Source: Terana coerulea (Eukaryota > Basidiomycota > Agaricomycetes > Polyporales > Phanerochaetaceae). Taken from it: a stretch of 64,000 bases of DNA. The notes below the pieces were generated by a model, which saw only the letters and a list, made by a program, of their open reading frames with translations, made no database searches and was not told the DNA's origin. Where the stretch lies: contig JAKOGH010000138.1 of assembly GCA_024811115.1 (NCBI GenBank), positions 62,001 through 126,000 on the forward strand. The letters are read 5' to 3'. The position numbers and the translations under genes are program-made. This document shows positions 1 to 11,400 of this stretch, piece after piece; positions within the stretch are counted from its first letter, which is position 1; every line of letters begins with the position of its first letter.

Positions 1-2829
1 CCTCAGAGGTTCTATTCTCTACGGCCTCGCATCCTATCATCTTTGAGCCTCAGTACCTTCGGGTGAAGACCAACCTCCCGGATCACGCCAACATTTACGG
101 CCTTGGAGAACACACGGATTCGTTCCGCCTTCCGACGTTCAACACGACGCGGACGTTCTGGTCTCGCGATGCCTATGGCGTACCCACTGGAAGCAACCTA
201 TACGGCAACCACCCGATCTACTTTGAACACCGCACCACGGGAACGCACGGCGTGTTCCTGCTTAACTCAAACGGGTTGGACGTCAAGATCAACGATACAG
301 CCGGGACGAGCTTGGAATACAATGTCATCGGTGGTGTCCTGGACTTTTACTTCCTGGCTGGGAGTACCACAGATCCGACCGAAGTTGCGCGACAGTACGC
401 TGAAGTCGTCGGTGCGCCGGCCGAGGTTCCTTACTGGTCGTTTGGGTTCCACCAGTGCCGGTTTGGTTATCAGAGTATGTTTCGTCTAACGTACTGCATT
501 TGCACTCAGTGATCATGACGCTATGCAGATTACCTCGACGTCGCTAATGTTATTACCAATTACTCGGCTGCCAGCATACCACTGGAAACAATGTGGACTG
601 ACATCGGTGAGCTACAACTTCTACCAGCTACACAAAGTGTATGAGTTCATGTCGTCTTTTCTAGATTATATGTTCAAGCGGCGTATCTTCACGGTCGACC
701 CAGACTACTTCCCTCTTGCGCGCATGCAGGAAATTGTCGACTACCTTCACTCGCATGACCAACGCTTCGGTACGCCTATAGTATAGTGCCTTGCAAATTG
801 AACGCATATACTCACGTCCGTCGTAGTATTGATGACCGATCCTGCTATCGCTTATCTGCCTGGCGAAGGCTACGGAACATTTGACCGTGGCGTTCAGGAC
901 GACATTTGGCTAAAGGCTGCGAATGGCAGCAGCTATGCTCTTGGAGCTGTCTGGCCCGGTACGACACATCGATCATCGGTAAAATCATCGGTACTGACCT
1001 AAGGCTGCTGCAGGTGTCACCGTATTCCCTGATTGGTTCAACGACAAGACCCAAGAGTAAGCCGTAAGAACATTTGCGTGCGGAGCATGCGTGGCTGATT
1101 ACCCTCAATCGCGCAGCTTCTGGACGAACGAGTTCAAGCTTTTCTACGATCCCAAGAGCGGACTGGACATCGATGGTGCCTGGATAGATATGAACGAGCC
1201 GTCGAGTGTATGTGCCTTCCATTCACTTTGGCTCTATTCCTCGCTGAAAAGAGATGTACAGTTCTGCAATTACCCCTGCACAGACCCCTTCGAACAAGCG
1301 CGCGAGCAGGACCTGCCACCCGCAAGGACCAGCACGCCCCCGATCCCAACGTGCCAATATTTGGCCAGACTGTACTCGCGAAACGCGCCGTCGATCACAG
1401 CCACGACAACCTGCAAAACCCTCCGTACTCGATTCAGAATGATGCAGGAGCAGGTCCCTTGTCCGACAAGACTGCATCTGTGAGTCTGCATTTCCGAGTC
1501 TCTGCAGCGTGTCGTAAAGGTATTGACTGTCGCGCAGGTTGATGCGAAGCACGCAAACGGGCTCGTCGAGTACGATACGCACAATCTGTACGGCACGATG
1601 ATGTCCACCGCGACACACAACGCGATGCTCGCGCGCCGCCCCGGGCTGCGCACGCTCGTGATCACGCGCTCGACCTTTGCTGGGGCGGGCACGCGCGTGG
1701 GCAAGTGGCTCGGCGACAATTTCAGCGACTGGGACCACTACAGGAACTCGATCGCGGGCATTCTGGGCATGGCGAGTGTGTTCCAGGTGCCGATGGTTGG
1801 CGCGGACATTTGCGGCTATGGTGAGTTTACCGGGAGCAAGTAGCAAATGGAGTGCTGACAGAGCGGTAGCCGATAACACTACGGAAACGCTGTGCGCGAG
1901 GTGGGCGATGCTCGGTGCCTTCTATCCGTTCATGCGAGACGTGAGCACTCCCTGGCATTGTAAGGAATTATTCGCTCACGCACCACCTTTAGCACAATGC
2001 AGACACCTCCATCAGCCAGGAATTTTACCGGTGGCCAAGTGTGGCCCAAGCAGCTCGCAACGTCCTCGATATCAGGTAAATTTTCGTTCCTCTTCTCGCT
2101 CGGAGTCCATGTGAACTGTTTTTGGTTAGGTATCGTCTCATGGACTACATTTACACGGCATTCCACCAAGCACACCAAGACGGGACACCGGTGCTCAACC
2201 CGCTGTGGTACAAGTACCCTCAAGATCCTTCGACTTTCCCCATCGACCTACAATTCCTTTACGGCGACTCCATCCTCGTCTCGCCCGTGACTGAAGAGAA
2301 TGCCACCTCCGTCACAGCGTACTTCCCGAAGGACATCTTCTACGACTTCCTCACGCTGCAGCCTTTCGAAGGCCAAGGCGCTAACGTGACGCTCGAGAGC
2401 GTGAACTTCACCTCGATCCCGGTGCACATTCGCGGCGGGGCGGTCCTGCCGCTGAGGGCGAAGGGCGCGATGACGACGATGCAGCTGAGGAAGACCGACT
2501 TCGAGCTTGTGGTTGCGCCGGACACGCACGGGCAAGCGTCCGGCGCGCTCTACGCGGACGACGGCGTGTCGATCACGCCGAAGACGAGCACGACGGTCGA
2601 CTTCGCGTTCAAGAAGAGCGTGCTGACTGTGAGCGGCAAATTTGGGTATACGCTGGGCGTGGACGTGGCGCGGGTGCGGTTCCTGGGTGTTGCGAATGCT
2701 CCTAAGAGCGTGCAGGTGAATGGAAGCAAGGTTGCTAACGCGGCGACCTCGTACAACAAGGACGCGCAGATTTTGGACGTTACCTTGAACACGCCATTCA
2801 CGAAAGGTTTCACCGTGCAGTACTCGTAG
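1..2829 (+). CDS. GH31 alpha-glucosidase, 5' end outside the window
   Basis: Family 31 glycoside hydrolase, a retaining alpha-glucosidase that releases glucose from maltose, starch or related alpha-glucans. It is probably secreted, but the N-terminus lies upstream. The first visible exon is open from base 3 and carries the [10 protein letters not shown] region; later exons follow short GT-AG introns (for example 475-528, 607-664, 770-826). The nucleophile signature [11 protein letters not shown] is at about 1175-1205. The acid/base region [12 protein letters not shown] is at about 1708-1743. The last exon (about 2131-2829) supplies the beta-sandwich domains and ends with TAG. The frame breaks once at the C5 run 1337-1341: reading goes from LPPARTSTP to DPNVPIF only if one C is added, so I treat this as a sequence error and not decay. 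It is convergent with the S33 gene. Confidence 0.93.
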
Positions 2830-3134
2830 CACCATGCTTTCCTTTCTTCGCTCGATGTATTCTATACATAGGCTCAGTTGAACCCCACTGGCTATACACA
2901 CGTTGCAACACCTGCATATTGCGGTCTGACATGGGAAGTTCCGTGCACTGTCCTGTCCTACCGGGAGCGGTTGTGTACCAAGAAGCAGTGATTGAATGCG
3001 AGGGGATCATTAGATGACTTGGGCCAGCAGATATTCTATTGGTGAAGGAAACTTCGAAGGCAAAGCTTGATGCAAATAGGTGGGCGAGGGCCTGGTGTTG
3101 CTGCATCCAAGGTGCAATGTGAGAGCACAGATGA
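2830..3134. other. Intergenic, convergent 3' ends
   Basis: The stretch lies between the stop of the GH31 gene and the stop of the S33 gene, so it holds two 3' untranslated regions. I see no gene, RNA or repeat in it. Confidence 0.6.
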
Positions 3135-3515
3135 TCAACGTCTGCGCTTTTGGCGACGAGATTCCTCTGGAAAGGTGGTTCAAGCGGTTGAGCCGGTGCT
3201 GCCTTCGATGTCAAAGACCACGTACCCGGCGTCTTGGCCTTCTTCGGCGTGCCCTTGCCTCTCGCCTTTTCTCCTCTACTTTATCCAGCCTCTCCTGTTC
3301 TCTATATCCACAACCCCGAAATGCGGCCTCATGTACTTGATGAAGTCGGACATGTTGAGGTGTTCGGGGTAGTAGTTGAGCATCGAGGGGCCCCGGAGCC
3401 GTGCACGGAGGTATTTAGCACCCGTCCTCATAGAAGTGGGGTTATACGCTGTCTGAAATACGCCGCATCGCAGCTTGTTCAGCGCAGCGACGCGCGAGGG
3501 TAGTACGGCGGCCAT
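3135..3515 (-). CDS. RSM27: Mitochondrial small-subunit ribosomal protein S33 (Rsm27/MRPS33)
   Basis: Component of the mitoribosomal small subunit. The start is ATG at 3515 (MAAVLPSRVAALNKLR), followed by TGAKYLRARLRGPSMLNYYP and the hallmark basic motif RGKGTPKK near 3245-3265. A 59-bp intron (3225-3167, GTACGT...CAG) leads to a short last exon ending in a basic tail (EESRRQKRRR) and TGA. The reading frame is broken twice, at the A runs complementary to 3298-3299 and 3267-3270; one extra A in each restores DIE-QERLDKVEEK-ARGKGTPKK as continuous, family-like sequence. Because the protein is essential for respiration, assembly error is likelier than pseudogenisation. It shares a 218-bp divergent promoter with SUV3. 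Confidence 0.82.
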
Positions 3516-3733
3516 GATGGCGGATGCTAGAATGCGGTGTTTCCAAAAAGGCAGGTGAAGCCTTGGGTTTATAACAAAGCCCAAACAAAGCCACGAGGCA
3601 GGCAATGAGCTTTCGGCGCTACGGTTCTGCAACTCTTTTCGATTATCTTCATCAGTCCACTCGCTTTACTATCCCTTGTCCTGGTCATAGTTGCGACTTC
3701 CACATATTCTCTCTTTGTACTACTTGAGAGTCT
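3516..3733. promoter_or_regulatory. Divergent promoter of S33 and SUV3
   Basis: These 218 bases separate the ATG codons of two head-to-head genes that both act in mitochondrial gene expression, so the stretch must contain both promoters and 5' untranslated regions. I see no clear TATA box. Co-regulation is an inference from the arrangement. Confidence 0.5.
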
Positions 3734-6224
3734 ATGCTTAGGCTTCTTTCTACAACATGTCGTCCTCGTCGTCCTCTTCCTGTCAGTCTCTCTGCGACAA
3801 CTACAACCGTGTTTGCTCGAGCCAGATCGGGCGTCGCAACACGTCGAAAGCCTTCCAATTTTAGCAAAACTTTCAACCCTCGTTCCCAGCCAGAAACACG
3901 ACCACCTCGCGATTTAGTACCCAGCAAGGCTGTCAAAGCCCCCGCGTTGTTACCCTACCTATCTCAGAAAGTTTGGGAATGGATGGACTTGGAGCACGTA
4001 AAGCATCGCCTTAAGACGTATGGAGTTGCCGGACGAAGATTTGGTCCCAGCTCTGAAGGCATTCGCGGAGGCAACGGGGAGTGGATCTTTTTCGAAGACC
4101 TGAGGTACATGCCGGAGCAGATTGAACGTATAGCACACGACGTCTCGCACTCGAAGGACATCAACAGGCTCGACCTCACGTTCACTCGTCTCTTCTACGA
4201 GTGGGCTGCGCACCCTGCCAACAAGACTGATTTACTCGGCCGCATCTCACATAACTCTCTTACCAACATAACGGCCCTCTTCCGTGCCGCCGGACCTGTC
4301 GGACCCGTCCGCGAACTTCGTCTTCACTCGCGCGGCGCCAAAGCGCAAGGTCATCATGCACGTTGGACCGACGAACAGCGGCAAGACGTACAACGCACTG
4401 CGGGCACTGGCCGCTGCCACACACGGAGTCTACGCTGGCCCGCTCCGCCTCCTCGCCCACGAAATCTTCGATCGCTTGAACAAAGGTCAAATCATCCCCC
4501 GCGGCGTCGATCCCGAGCCCGACGTAGAGCCCGACACGGAGACCATCATCGACGTTCCCGAAGGTGGCAAGCCCGCCATTCAGAAGCAAGGCGACCAGCG
4601 GTACGTTAGGGCGTGTAACCTCGTCACGGGAGAGGAACAGCGGATAGTGGACGCGGAGGCCGGGCTGATGAGCTGCACGGTGGAGATGATTCTCACCGCG
4701 ACCGGCGACTACGACGTCGCAGTCATCGACGAGATTCAGATGATCGCCGACCCGGAACGCGGCGGAGCATGGTCCTACGCCCTCCTTGGTCTCAGCGCGA
4801 AGGAGCTCCACCTCTGTGGCGAAGAAACGGCGGTGCCCCTTGTCGAGCGCATCCTTCGAGACACGGGCGACGAGCTGATCGTCAACCGGTACGAGCGGCT
4901 CTCGCCTCTACGCATGGACGACAAGGCGCTGCAAACCTACGCGAACGCACGCAAAGGCGACTGCTTCGTCACCTTTTCGAGGACTGGCATTTACAAAATC
5001 AAGGACAAGATCGAGAATCAGACCGGGATGAGATGCGCGGTGGCGTACGGTAGACTGCCTCCAGAACTTCGGACGGAGCAGGCGGCGCTGTTCAACGACC
5101 CGGACAGTGGATACGACATCATGATAGGGAGCGACGCTATTGGGTTAGGCCTCAATTTGTGAGTCAAGCACAGGACGTCATAGGGCGTGGACGCTCATGC
5201 ACTTGCTCTTAGGAAAATCAAGCGCATCGTCTTTGAAACCATTAGCAAGTGGAATGGTCATGCGATGGAGAGCCTCAGTCTTACTCAGCTCAAGCAAATC
5301 GCAGGACGCGCTGGTCGTTTCGGGCTGTCCGGCGATGACGCCCTCGGCGGTCTGGTCGCTTCGATGTTCCCGCCAGACATGCCGGTAATATCGGAAGCCT
5401 TGCAGACTATTGCCTCTCCCTTGAGATACGCGCGATGGAGCCCAATGCTGGAACAGATCGAGTCTGTCACCCAGGCTCTCCCTCCCAATACGCCACTCAG
5501 CGTCGCGCAGATGGTCTTCGAATACGTCTCGAAGATGCACCCTGCGTTCGAACTGCAGACCATCCGAGCGGCGGTCAATGCGGCAGAACAGGTCGAGAAA
5601 CTGGCTGGCCGTCTGACGTTGGCCGACCGGGTGATGCTAGGGCTGGCGCCGGTCCCGTGGCGAGACCCGAAGATCGTCGAGCCGGTGGGCCACGTCATGC
5701 GGATGTACCAGAAGGACATGTCGGTCGAAATGAACAAGCTGTTCCAGGCGGCGGGTACCCAGAAGATTCTCGACTGGTGTAGGCGTGTTATACGGAGCCA
5801 GAACACCTCCAAGGCCACCGACCTAATGGACGAGCTCGAGAGCGTACACAAGTTCGTTATCGTCCTGCTCTGGCTCAGTTTCCGCAACCCTGTCGCATTC
5901 TCCCAACGCCAAGAGTTCACAGCTGTCAAAGAGGAGGTCGAAGAAGCGATGGAATGGTGTCTTAAACACACGACCGCTGTCAAGAGGCCCAGAAGCACGG
6001 GTTACAAGATGGCAGCAGATGGATTGAAGACCAGCAAGGATCCACAGCAGAGCGTTCGAGGCGGCTTACGGGGCTTGCGTAGAGGATCTGCAGAAGACGA
6101 TAAAGCTGATTCGACCACGCGTACTTGGGAGCCTCGAGTGAAGAGGAAGGAAAATCCTAGTGGCACGCCTCGGGGGGACAAAGCGTCCTCGCGACCTTCG
6201 GCTCAGCGAGCGGCGGCGCTGTAG
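3734..6224 (+). CDS. SUV3: SUV3-type mitochondrial ATP-dependent RNA helicase
   Basis: Ski2-like superfamily 2 RNA helicase, the motor of mitochondrial RNA turnover, which pairs with an exoribonuclease in the degradosome of fungi. The N-terminus is Arg/Ser/Thr-rich without acidic residues, as in matrix-targeting presequences. Walker A GPTNSGKT is at about 4365-4388, the Walker B region AVIDEIQMI at about 4720-4746, and GSDAIGLGLN before the intron. The intron is 5159-5212 (GTGAGT...TAG). The second exon carries QIAGRAGRFG (motif VI) and a helical C-terminal domain, ending in a basic low-complexity tail. Frame changes by one base near 4287-4291 (two CC pairs); dropping one C links ITALFR to PDLSDPSANF as the family requires. 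Length of about 810 residues fits Suv3. Confidence 0.92.
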
Positions 6225-6608
6225 GATGCTAACCCCCACCATATGCCTTTATGACCCTTATGTCTGTTTTCCTGGTCTATTCTCGCGACACCGTAACGAT
6301 CCGCACCTCGCAAGGATTGAGAAGGCGCCTAACGTCGTCGATATTTGGCGATGTTTGGTTGTAGTTCGACATAACCCGCCGTTTCCGTTTTCTGTGGTCA
6401 AAACGCAGGTTGAACTCGAACCACATCCTACCCTTCCTTCTCTTCATCCTACGCTTCGGATCCTCGGTCTTTTCGTCGCGCTACTGGCTTAGCGCAGTGT
6501 ACCAACAGCAGCCAGACTCCATTCGCCGGCAGGACCAGTTTCTGTATCCGTACTCTCGACGACACGAACATCCTACCTTCCTACTTCTCCCTTAACGACT
6601 CAATAACC
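6225..6608. other. Intergenic, tandem genes
   Basis: It contains the SUV3 3' end and the promoter of the secreted-protein gene. A pyrimidine-rich stretch before 6609 is typical of basidiomycete promoters. No other feature is visible. Confidence 0.5.
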
Positions 6609-7268
6609 ATGTTTCGCCGCGCGATCCTCTTCGTCTCGCTTGTCTCTGCCATCATGACCGCGCAAGTACAAGGCCACCCTACGCCGACCGCTTCGACCTC
6701 GACGCACAAACAGTCTGAACTTGAACAACGCTCCGCTCTTGACCCTCGTTCCCCTCTGCCGGCCAACTATGAGCCTGTCATCGTACCCGTCGGCGAACCC
6801 GCTATGCTGCTTGGGCGACACTACCAATACGCCAAGCGCGACCCTAGCCCGCTCCTCATCGCCCCGGCAGTCGCAACTCAACTCCATGCCCCGAAGGGCG
6901 AAGCACCCGCGCCTTCGCCGACGATGGCGGTCATGCGGAAGAGGGAGGCAAAGCTGGAAAGGCGGGTGTCGGTGCCGATGCCGAGGTACATTCAGATGCG
7001 TGAGGTCCAAGACACGAATTACTTGAGTCACGCTGGTCCATCGCCTGCTCAAGGGTATCCCGGCTACGAACAGCAATCGCCGGATGTTGCTACTCCCGTC
7101 GTTTCCACGCCCATGTCAAGCGCGACAAACCCCAGAGAGTCGACGAGCGCGGATGATTTGAAGGGTGGACATAGTGGCAAGGGCACGATACACAGCAAGG
7201 TGAAGAGTGACAAGGGGGAGAAGAAGCCCAAGGAGAAGGAACAGGCGAAGCAGTACAAGTCAGGGTGA
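6609..7268 (+). CDS. Small secreted protein of unknown function
   Basis: A 219-residue single-exon gene. The start ATG opens a clear signal peptide (MFRRAILFVSLVSAIMTAQ, cleavage probably after VQG or nearby). The mature part is hydrophilic, rich in Pro, Ser and charged residues, with many KR/RR dibasic sites and a Lys-rich tail ending KQYKSG. It has only a couple of cysteines at most and no domain I recognise. Many basidiomycetes have such dibasic-rich secreted proteins; some are processed by Kex2-like proteases, which is possible here but unproven. Confidence 0.7.
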   Translation: MFRRAILFVSLVSAIMTAQVQGHPTPTASTSTHKQSELEQRSALDPRSPLPANYEPVIVPVGEPAMLLGRHYQYAKRDPSPLLIAPAVATQLHAPKGEAPAPSPTMAVMRKREAKLERRVSVPMPRYIQMREVQDTNYLSHAGPSPAQGYPGYEQQSPDVATPVVSTPMSSATNPRESTSADDLKGGHSGKGTIHSKVKSDKGEKKPKEKEQAKQYKSG

Positions 7269-7450
7269 TGCGTGTTATGGAAGATGGTCAGTCGGGCGTG
7301 AATCTGTGCACGGACACTAGAGCGCGTGCAAGAAGTATCAGTAGAGCCATATAATACCCCACTGCGGACATAGAGCAAACCGATAATTACTAGAAACACC
7401 TTCACTCCGTCATCGTACTCGCGTAGATGTGTGAGTTGTAAGCTCAATAT

Positions 7451-8185
7451 TCAACACGTTCTCTGCATGACACCGTTCAGGCTTCCCATCTCACTGAGTG
7501 TGCCCGTGAATAGGTCGTCGAAGCCCTGCTGCAGGCCGAGAGTTTCCAGGACAGAGGAGTAGTCCTGCCCGTCTGAGGCCGGGTCGAGGTCGACGAGCCA
7601 TTCTTCGAGCCTCGCCGTGCCCGAGATGACCAGCGAACGGAGGCGCGTCCTCTCCGTTTGGCTCAGCGCAGAACCCGTCTGCAGCTCGGACGCAGACACC
7701 TCTGCATCGCCATCTGGTGGGTGCGGCTGCTCTACCTCAACACCCGCCCTCGACTCTGTGTCCCAAGCCTGCCCGCGCAGCACGGCCAGCCACCCTCTGT
7801 CCAGGTCGTTTAGCCAGTCGAGCAGTTGCGGGAGCACGTCCGGCGACGGTTTATATCCTGCGATGCCCTGCATGACTTCTCCTGTCAGTCGCAGTAGGAA
7901 GGTCGTCCGGAGGGACGAGGACGGCGGTGCGGGCGGAATTTGGAGGATGAGTGACAGTAAGACGTGTGAAGAGGTGAGGTATGAGGCCAGGGTTGTCAGC
8001 GAGGATGAGGGGTCTGAGCTGTAAGTACGAATCAGCCCGATGGTCAGCTCTTGGATTTTTCTTTTACATGGGGCGCACCGTTTCTTGTAATTTCGAGTCA
8101 GCTCGAGGAATCGGTCCTCGAGGAAGTCACGCAGCTTGCGCTCCTGCGCAGTGGAAAGAGGTTTCAGCTGTGGAATACTCGACAT
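7451..8185 (-). CDS. Conserved hypothetical protein, basidiomycete type
   Basis: A 244-residue reading frame starting ATG at 8185 (MSSIPQLKPLSTAQERKLRD). It is helical and Leu-rich through residues 10-150, with a low-complexity acidic stretch in the middle and a helical C-terminus. I recognise no domain. The segment CAPCKRKIQE around residues 37-46 may be an in-frame retained intron. The coherent amphipathic helices and the lack of stops support a real gene. It lies just beyond the 3' edge of the Helitron. Confidence 0.6.
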   Translation of the reverse strand: MSSIPQLKPLSTAQERKLRDFLEDRFLELTRNYKKRCAPCKRKIQELTIGLIRTYSSDPSSSLTTLASYLTSSHVLLSLILQIPPAPPSSSLRTTFLLRLTGEVMQGIAGYKPSPDVLPQLLDWLNDLDRGWLAVLRGQAWDTESRAGVEVEQPHPPDGDAEVSASELQTGSALSQTERTRLRSLVISGTARLEEWLVDLDPASDGQDYSSVLETLGLQQGFDDLFTGTLSEMGSLNGVMQRTC

Positions 8186-8324
8186 CGGGTGGATGGAATG
8201 CGCAAAAATATTGTAACCTATTTGGTGGCTCTGTCGTGGTTCAACTGCTTGAAAATGGGGATAAGAAGATATGGCAAGATGTAGATATTACATAACAGAG
8301 GCGCCTTCGCTTCGCTCCGGGGAG

Positions 8325-8385
8325 TAGCCTAGGGTGGCGTTTGGCTAGGGTGGCGTTTGGCTAACCTGATGGTGTTTGGCTGAGG
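8325..8385. repeat. Short tandem repeat at the Helitron 3' edge
   Basis: Three imperfect copies of a unit of about 17 bp with the core TGGCGTTTGGCT on the plus strand (third copy TGGTGTTTGGCT) lie directly next to a GC-rich hairpin-like segment containing GGCGCC-type complementarity. The location, just outside the helicase stop codon, suggests part of the Helitron terminus. Confidence 0.6.
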
Positions 8386-8421
8386 TATCATTGTGTGAGA
8401 CTGGCCACTGTAGAGGTATAG

Positions 8422-11400
8422 CTAGAGTAGTATTTCCTTGTATGTTACATTCTTAGTGCTACCGGTACTGTTCTGACTGGACAGTCTAACGCGTGCATGC
8501 GATCTATGACGGATGCGAGAAAGAGCAGTGTAGAGCTGGCCATGTGAGAATACCGGCTGTACTAAATCGACGCCCACACGGTCAAGTGTTAGTCCTTGGC
8601 AGCTGTTAAATGTGGTGGCATAAGCCGGGGCGAGAGGGAACTGCTTCCTCAGTAGCGTATGCCCCGATTTCAGCTGGTGCGTGAAGGATATCCGTGGAAT
8701 TAGAACATCGTCGTCATCATCTAAGCCATCTCGAACACCTCCGGAAGTGTCCGGCCGCAAGACCCTCACTGTAATCAGCCTCGCCCCAACGTGGATTATT
8801 AGCACGCGCACGTTCTTCACGAGGCCACGATCAAGAGAGAAATTGCGGAGTAAACGATAGACGGCGTTGGTCTTGACAGTAAGTATGTGGGGCGGTAGGC
8901 CGGGAGGGTTGTGTCGCGCAGTATAGTCTAAGATGCTTCCGCTATCGGCTGCGTCAATACCTGCTTCTTGTGCCTCCTGGAGAGAATCGGCGGCCAGGTA
9001 CGTGCGTTGGTAGCCAGTAACTCGTGATACAATTATTTCATTGTAGGCGTCGACCTGTCGGTTCGTGGGTGCGAGGATGGATCGACGGCAGCACATATGG
9101 GGGATGCCAGGATTCCATGGGGAATACAAATTCGATGAGCTCTTCCTCTGTTTCAACCTTCTCAAGCATACCGAGATCCACTTCCGGTCCTTCGCCGTCC
9201 CCAATAGAGTCAACAGCGGCTGCAAATTCCGGATCTTCGGCATTGCGAATTGGAATGGTGAGACGATGGATGTCGAAGTGTGGCCATAACCGGTCCGAGG
9301 ACTTAATAGACGCATCGATAACCTGTGCCTTGGTACCCCCTCGAATAACGGGGCATGTCTGCCTGAAGTCGCCGAGCAGGACAAAGCTCTTCCCTCCGAA
9401 CGGCCTATCCAAAATGGACTGGTCGGTGTTGATGGTACGGCAGGCGTCCTCCACACAGGACAGAACAGCCTTGTTGGCCATTGGTGCTTCATCCCATATG
9501 AAAAGCTTGCATCGGTCAAGCAGTTCTCCGCGAGAACTGCCTTGTTTGACCGGAGAACGAAGCATCTCGCTATTGTCATTTACAGGAACCTATTCATATA
9601 GTAGGTAAAGCTGAATTTAACTACATGCAGAGATAGCCATCATGGAGCTTACTTACCTTGAATGTGGAGTGCGTAGTTCGACCTCCAGGGTAGAGCTGAG
9701 CGGCATAGCCGGATGTTGCCATGGGAAGAATGAGGTGACCGAGAGAGCGCAGATGATCGCATATGGCGTTCACCAGATACGTCTTGCCTCGACCTGCCTT
9801 TCCATCCACAAAGATGAGGACTTGGCGGTCCTCTAGCACGGAGCTGACAATGCTGTCGAAAATCTCGCGCTGTCCATTGTTGAAAACGCGGATTGCATCG
9901 TCGGCCCGTCGCGCCAGAGAAGCGGCTTGCGGCGCCCATCGAGACAGTTCATGTTCAACTTCAATCGAGTAGGACGCGGGCTCCGGCAACCCGTAATCCG
10001 AGAGAACCTTCCCATGCTCTTCGAGATATGATGCAAGGTCTTGAAGAGCCCTATTCACCCCCAATGCCTCGACGTTGCCATTATGAAGGGTATGATCCCG
10101 TGACAGATGGACTGCGACCGAGTCCCATAAAGAGCGGGGAGTGCTGATGCAATTGTTTACGAGTAGATGGCAGAACAAAATGCGGAGCTGGCGTGGAGTA
10201 CGCAGCTCCTGGATGGCCTCTAGCATCGCCAACTCAGCCTCGTTGTTATCTGCGAAGAGCCCCAAGTATGCTGCGGCTATTTGGAAAGTTTCCCGCACAA
10301 CGCCGTCGGCTGTTCGGAGCTGCACAAAAGACCTTGCCGGGCGGTGTTGCAATAGTGCACGCAGATAGTACCGCTCTCCCTCCGAAGGTTTCGCTGACTG
10401 GACACGTGCGATGTGAGTGTGACCTCGGCTTCGAAGAATGACGTGCATGTGGGTGGTTCCTGGGCGTGTGTGGTGTTCATCGAAGTGCGTGAGACGATGT
10501 GACTGCAGAGGATTGTGCGGTGCTAGCCTGAACATTGAATAGTACTCAATGTAGGTCAGGTCGTCGAAGTCGTGAAGAGTGCCGTCCAGCGCTGTAAACT
10601 CTCCGATCGGCCGGGCAAAGTAACGATCAAGGGCTGACATTGAGTCCTCATGGGAGCCGTCTTGTCGGCGGTATTGGCGATAGACTGTTGATCCAGGGAG
10701 ATGTATGGGCAGTGCGGTGACGGCTGGTTCCTTATGAGTGATGTGAAACCCGAGTATCCGCCATGCTGCCTCGCCTGCAGAGAGGTACCGTGCCTTCCAG
10801 TACTGTTCAATCTCGTCAATGCCTCTGCCCTCAGCTTGAACACCATAACGAGCTCGATCGGGGCCTAGTCGTATTTAGGAGTCTTTTAGTACAGGTGTAC
10901 TGCAACCATGCTTGGTCAGAAAAGCACCTTTATGGATATACTTGAACAGATATTGAAATAGATGGGAAGAGCTGGCACCTTCGAAGTTGATGTGACAACG
11001 GTACTCGCGAATGAGCGGGAGGCAGTGTGGCACCACCATGGCATCTGCAGCACTTCGTCTCCGGTAATGAATGCGGCCTTCGTGATCAATAGTCGTCTCT
11101 GTCTGGCACGGCTTAGGGTATCCAAAGCGACACACGCGCTGGCCATCATCAAGAACTGTCTGGCAATATTGGGATGGCCTTCGGTTAAGAGGGGGGTGAT
11201 GGTGTAGCATGAATTTCTTGATGAGCGCAGCGTCTTCAGGATCGGTAGGCATCTCTGCAGAGATCACGCTGTCGATGTCTTCAGTGCTTAGGCAGTCATG
11301 GGCGTACTTCAGAAGGATGTGCGCATGAGGTAAACCGCGCTTTTGAAACTCGATACAGTGGACTAGGTACAGGACGGGACCTGCGTTGGGAAACATGCTC

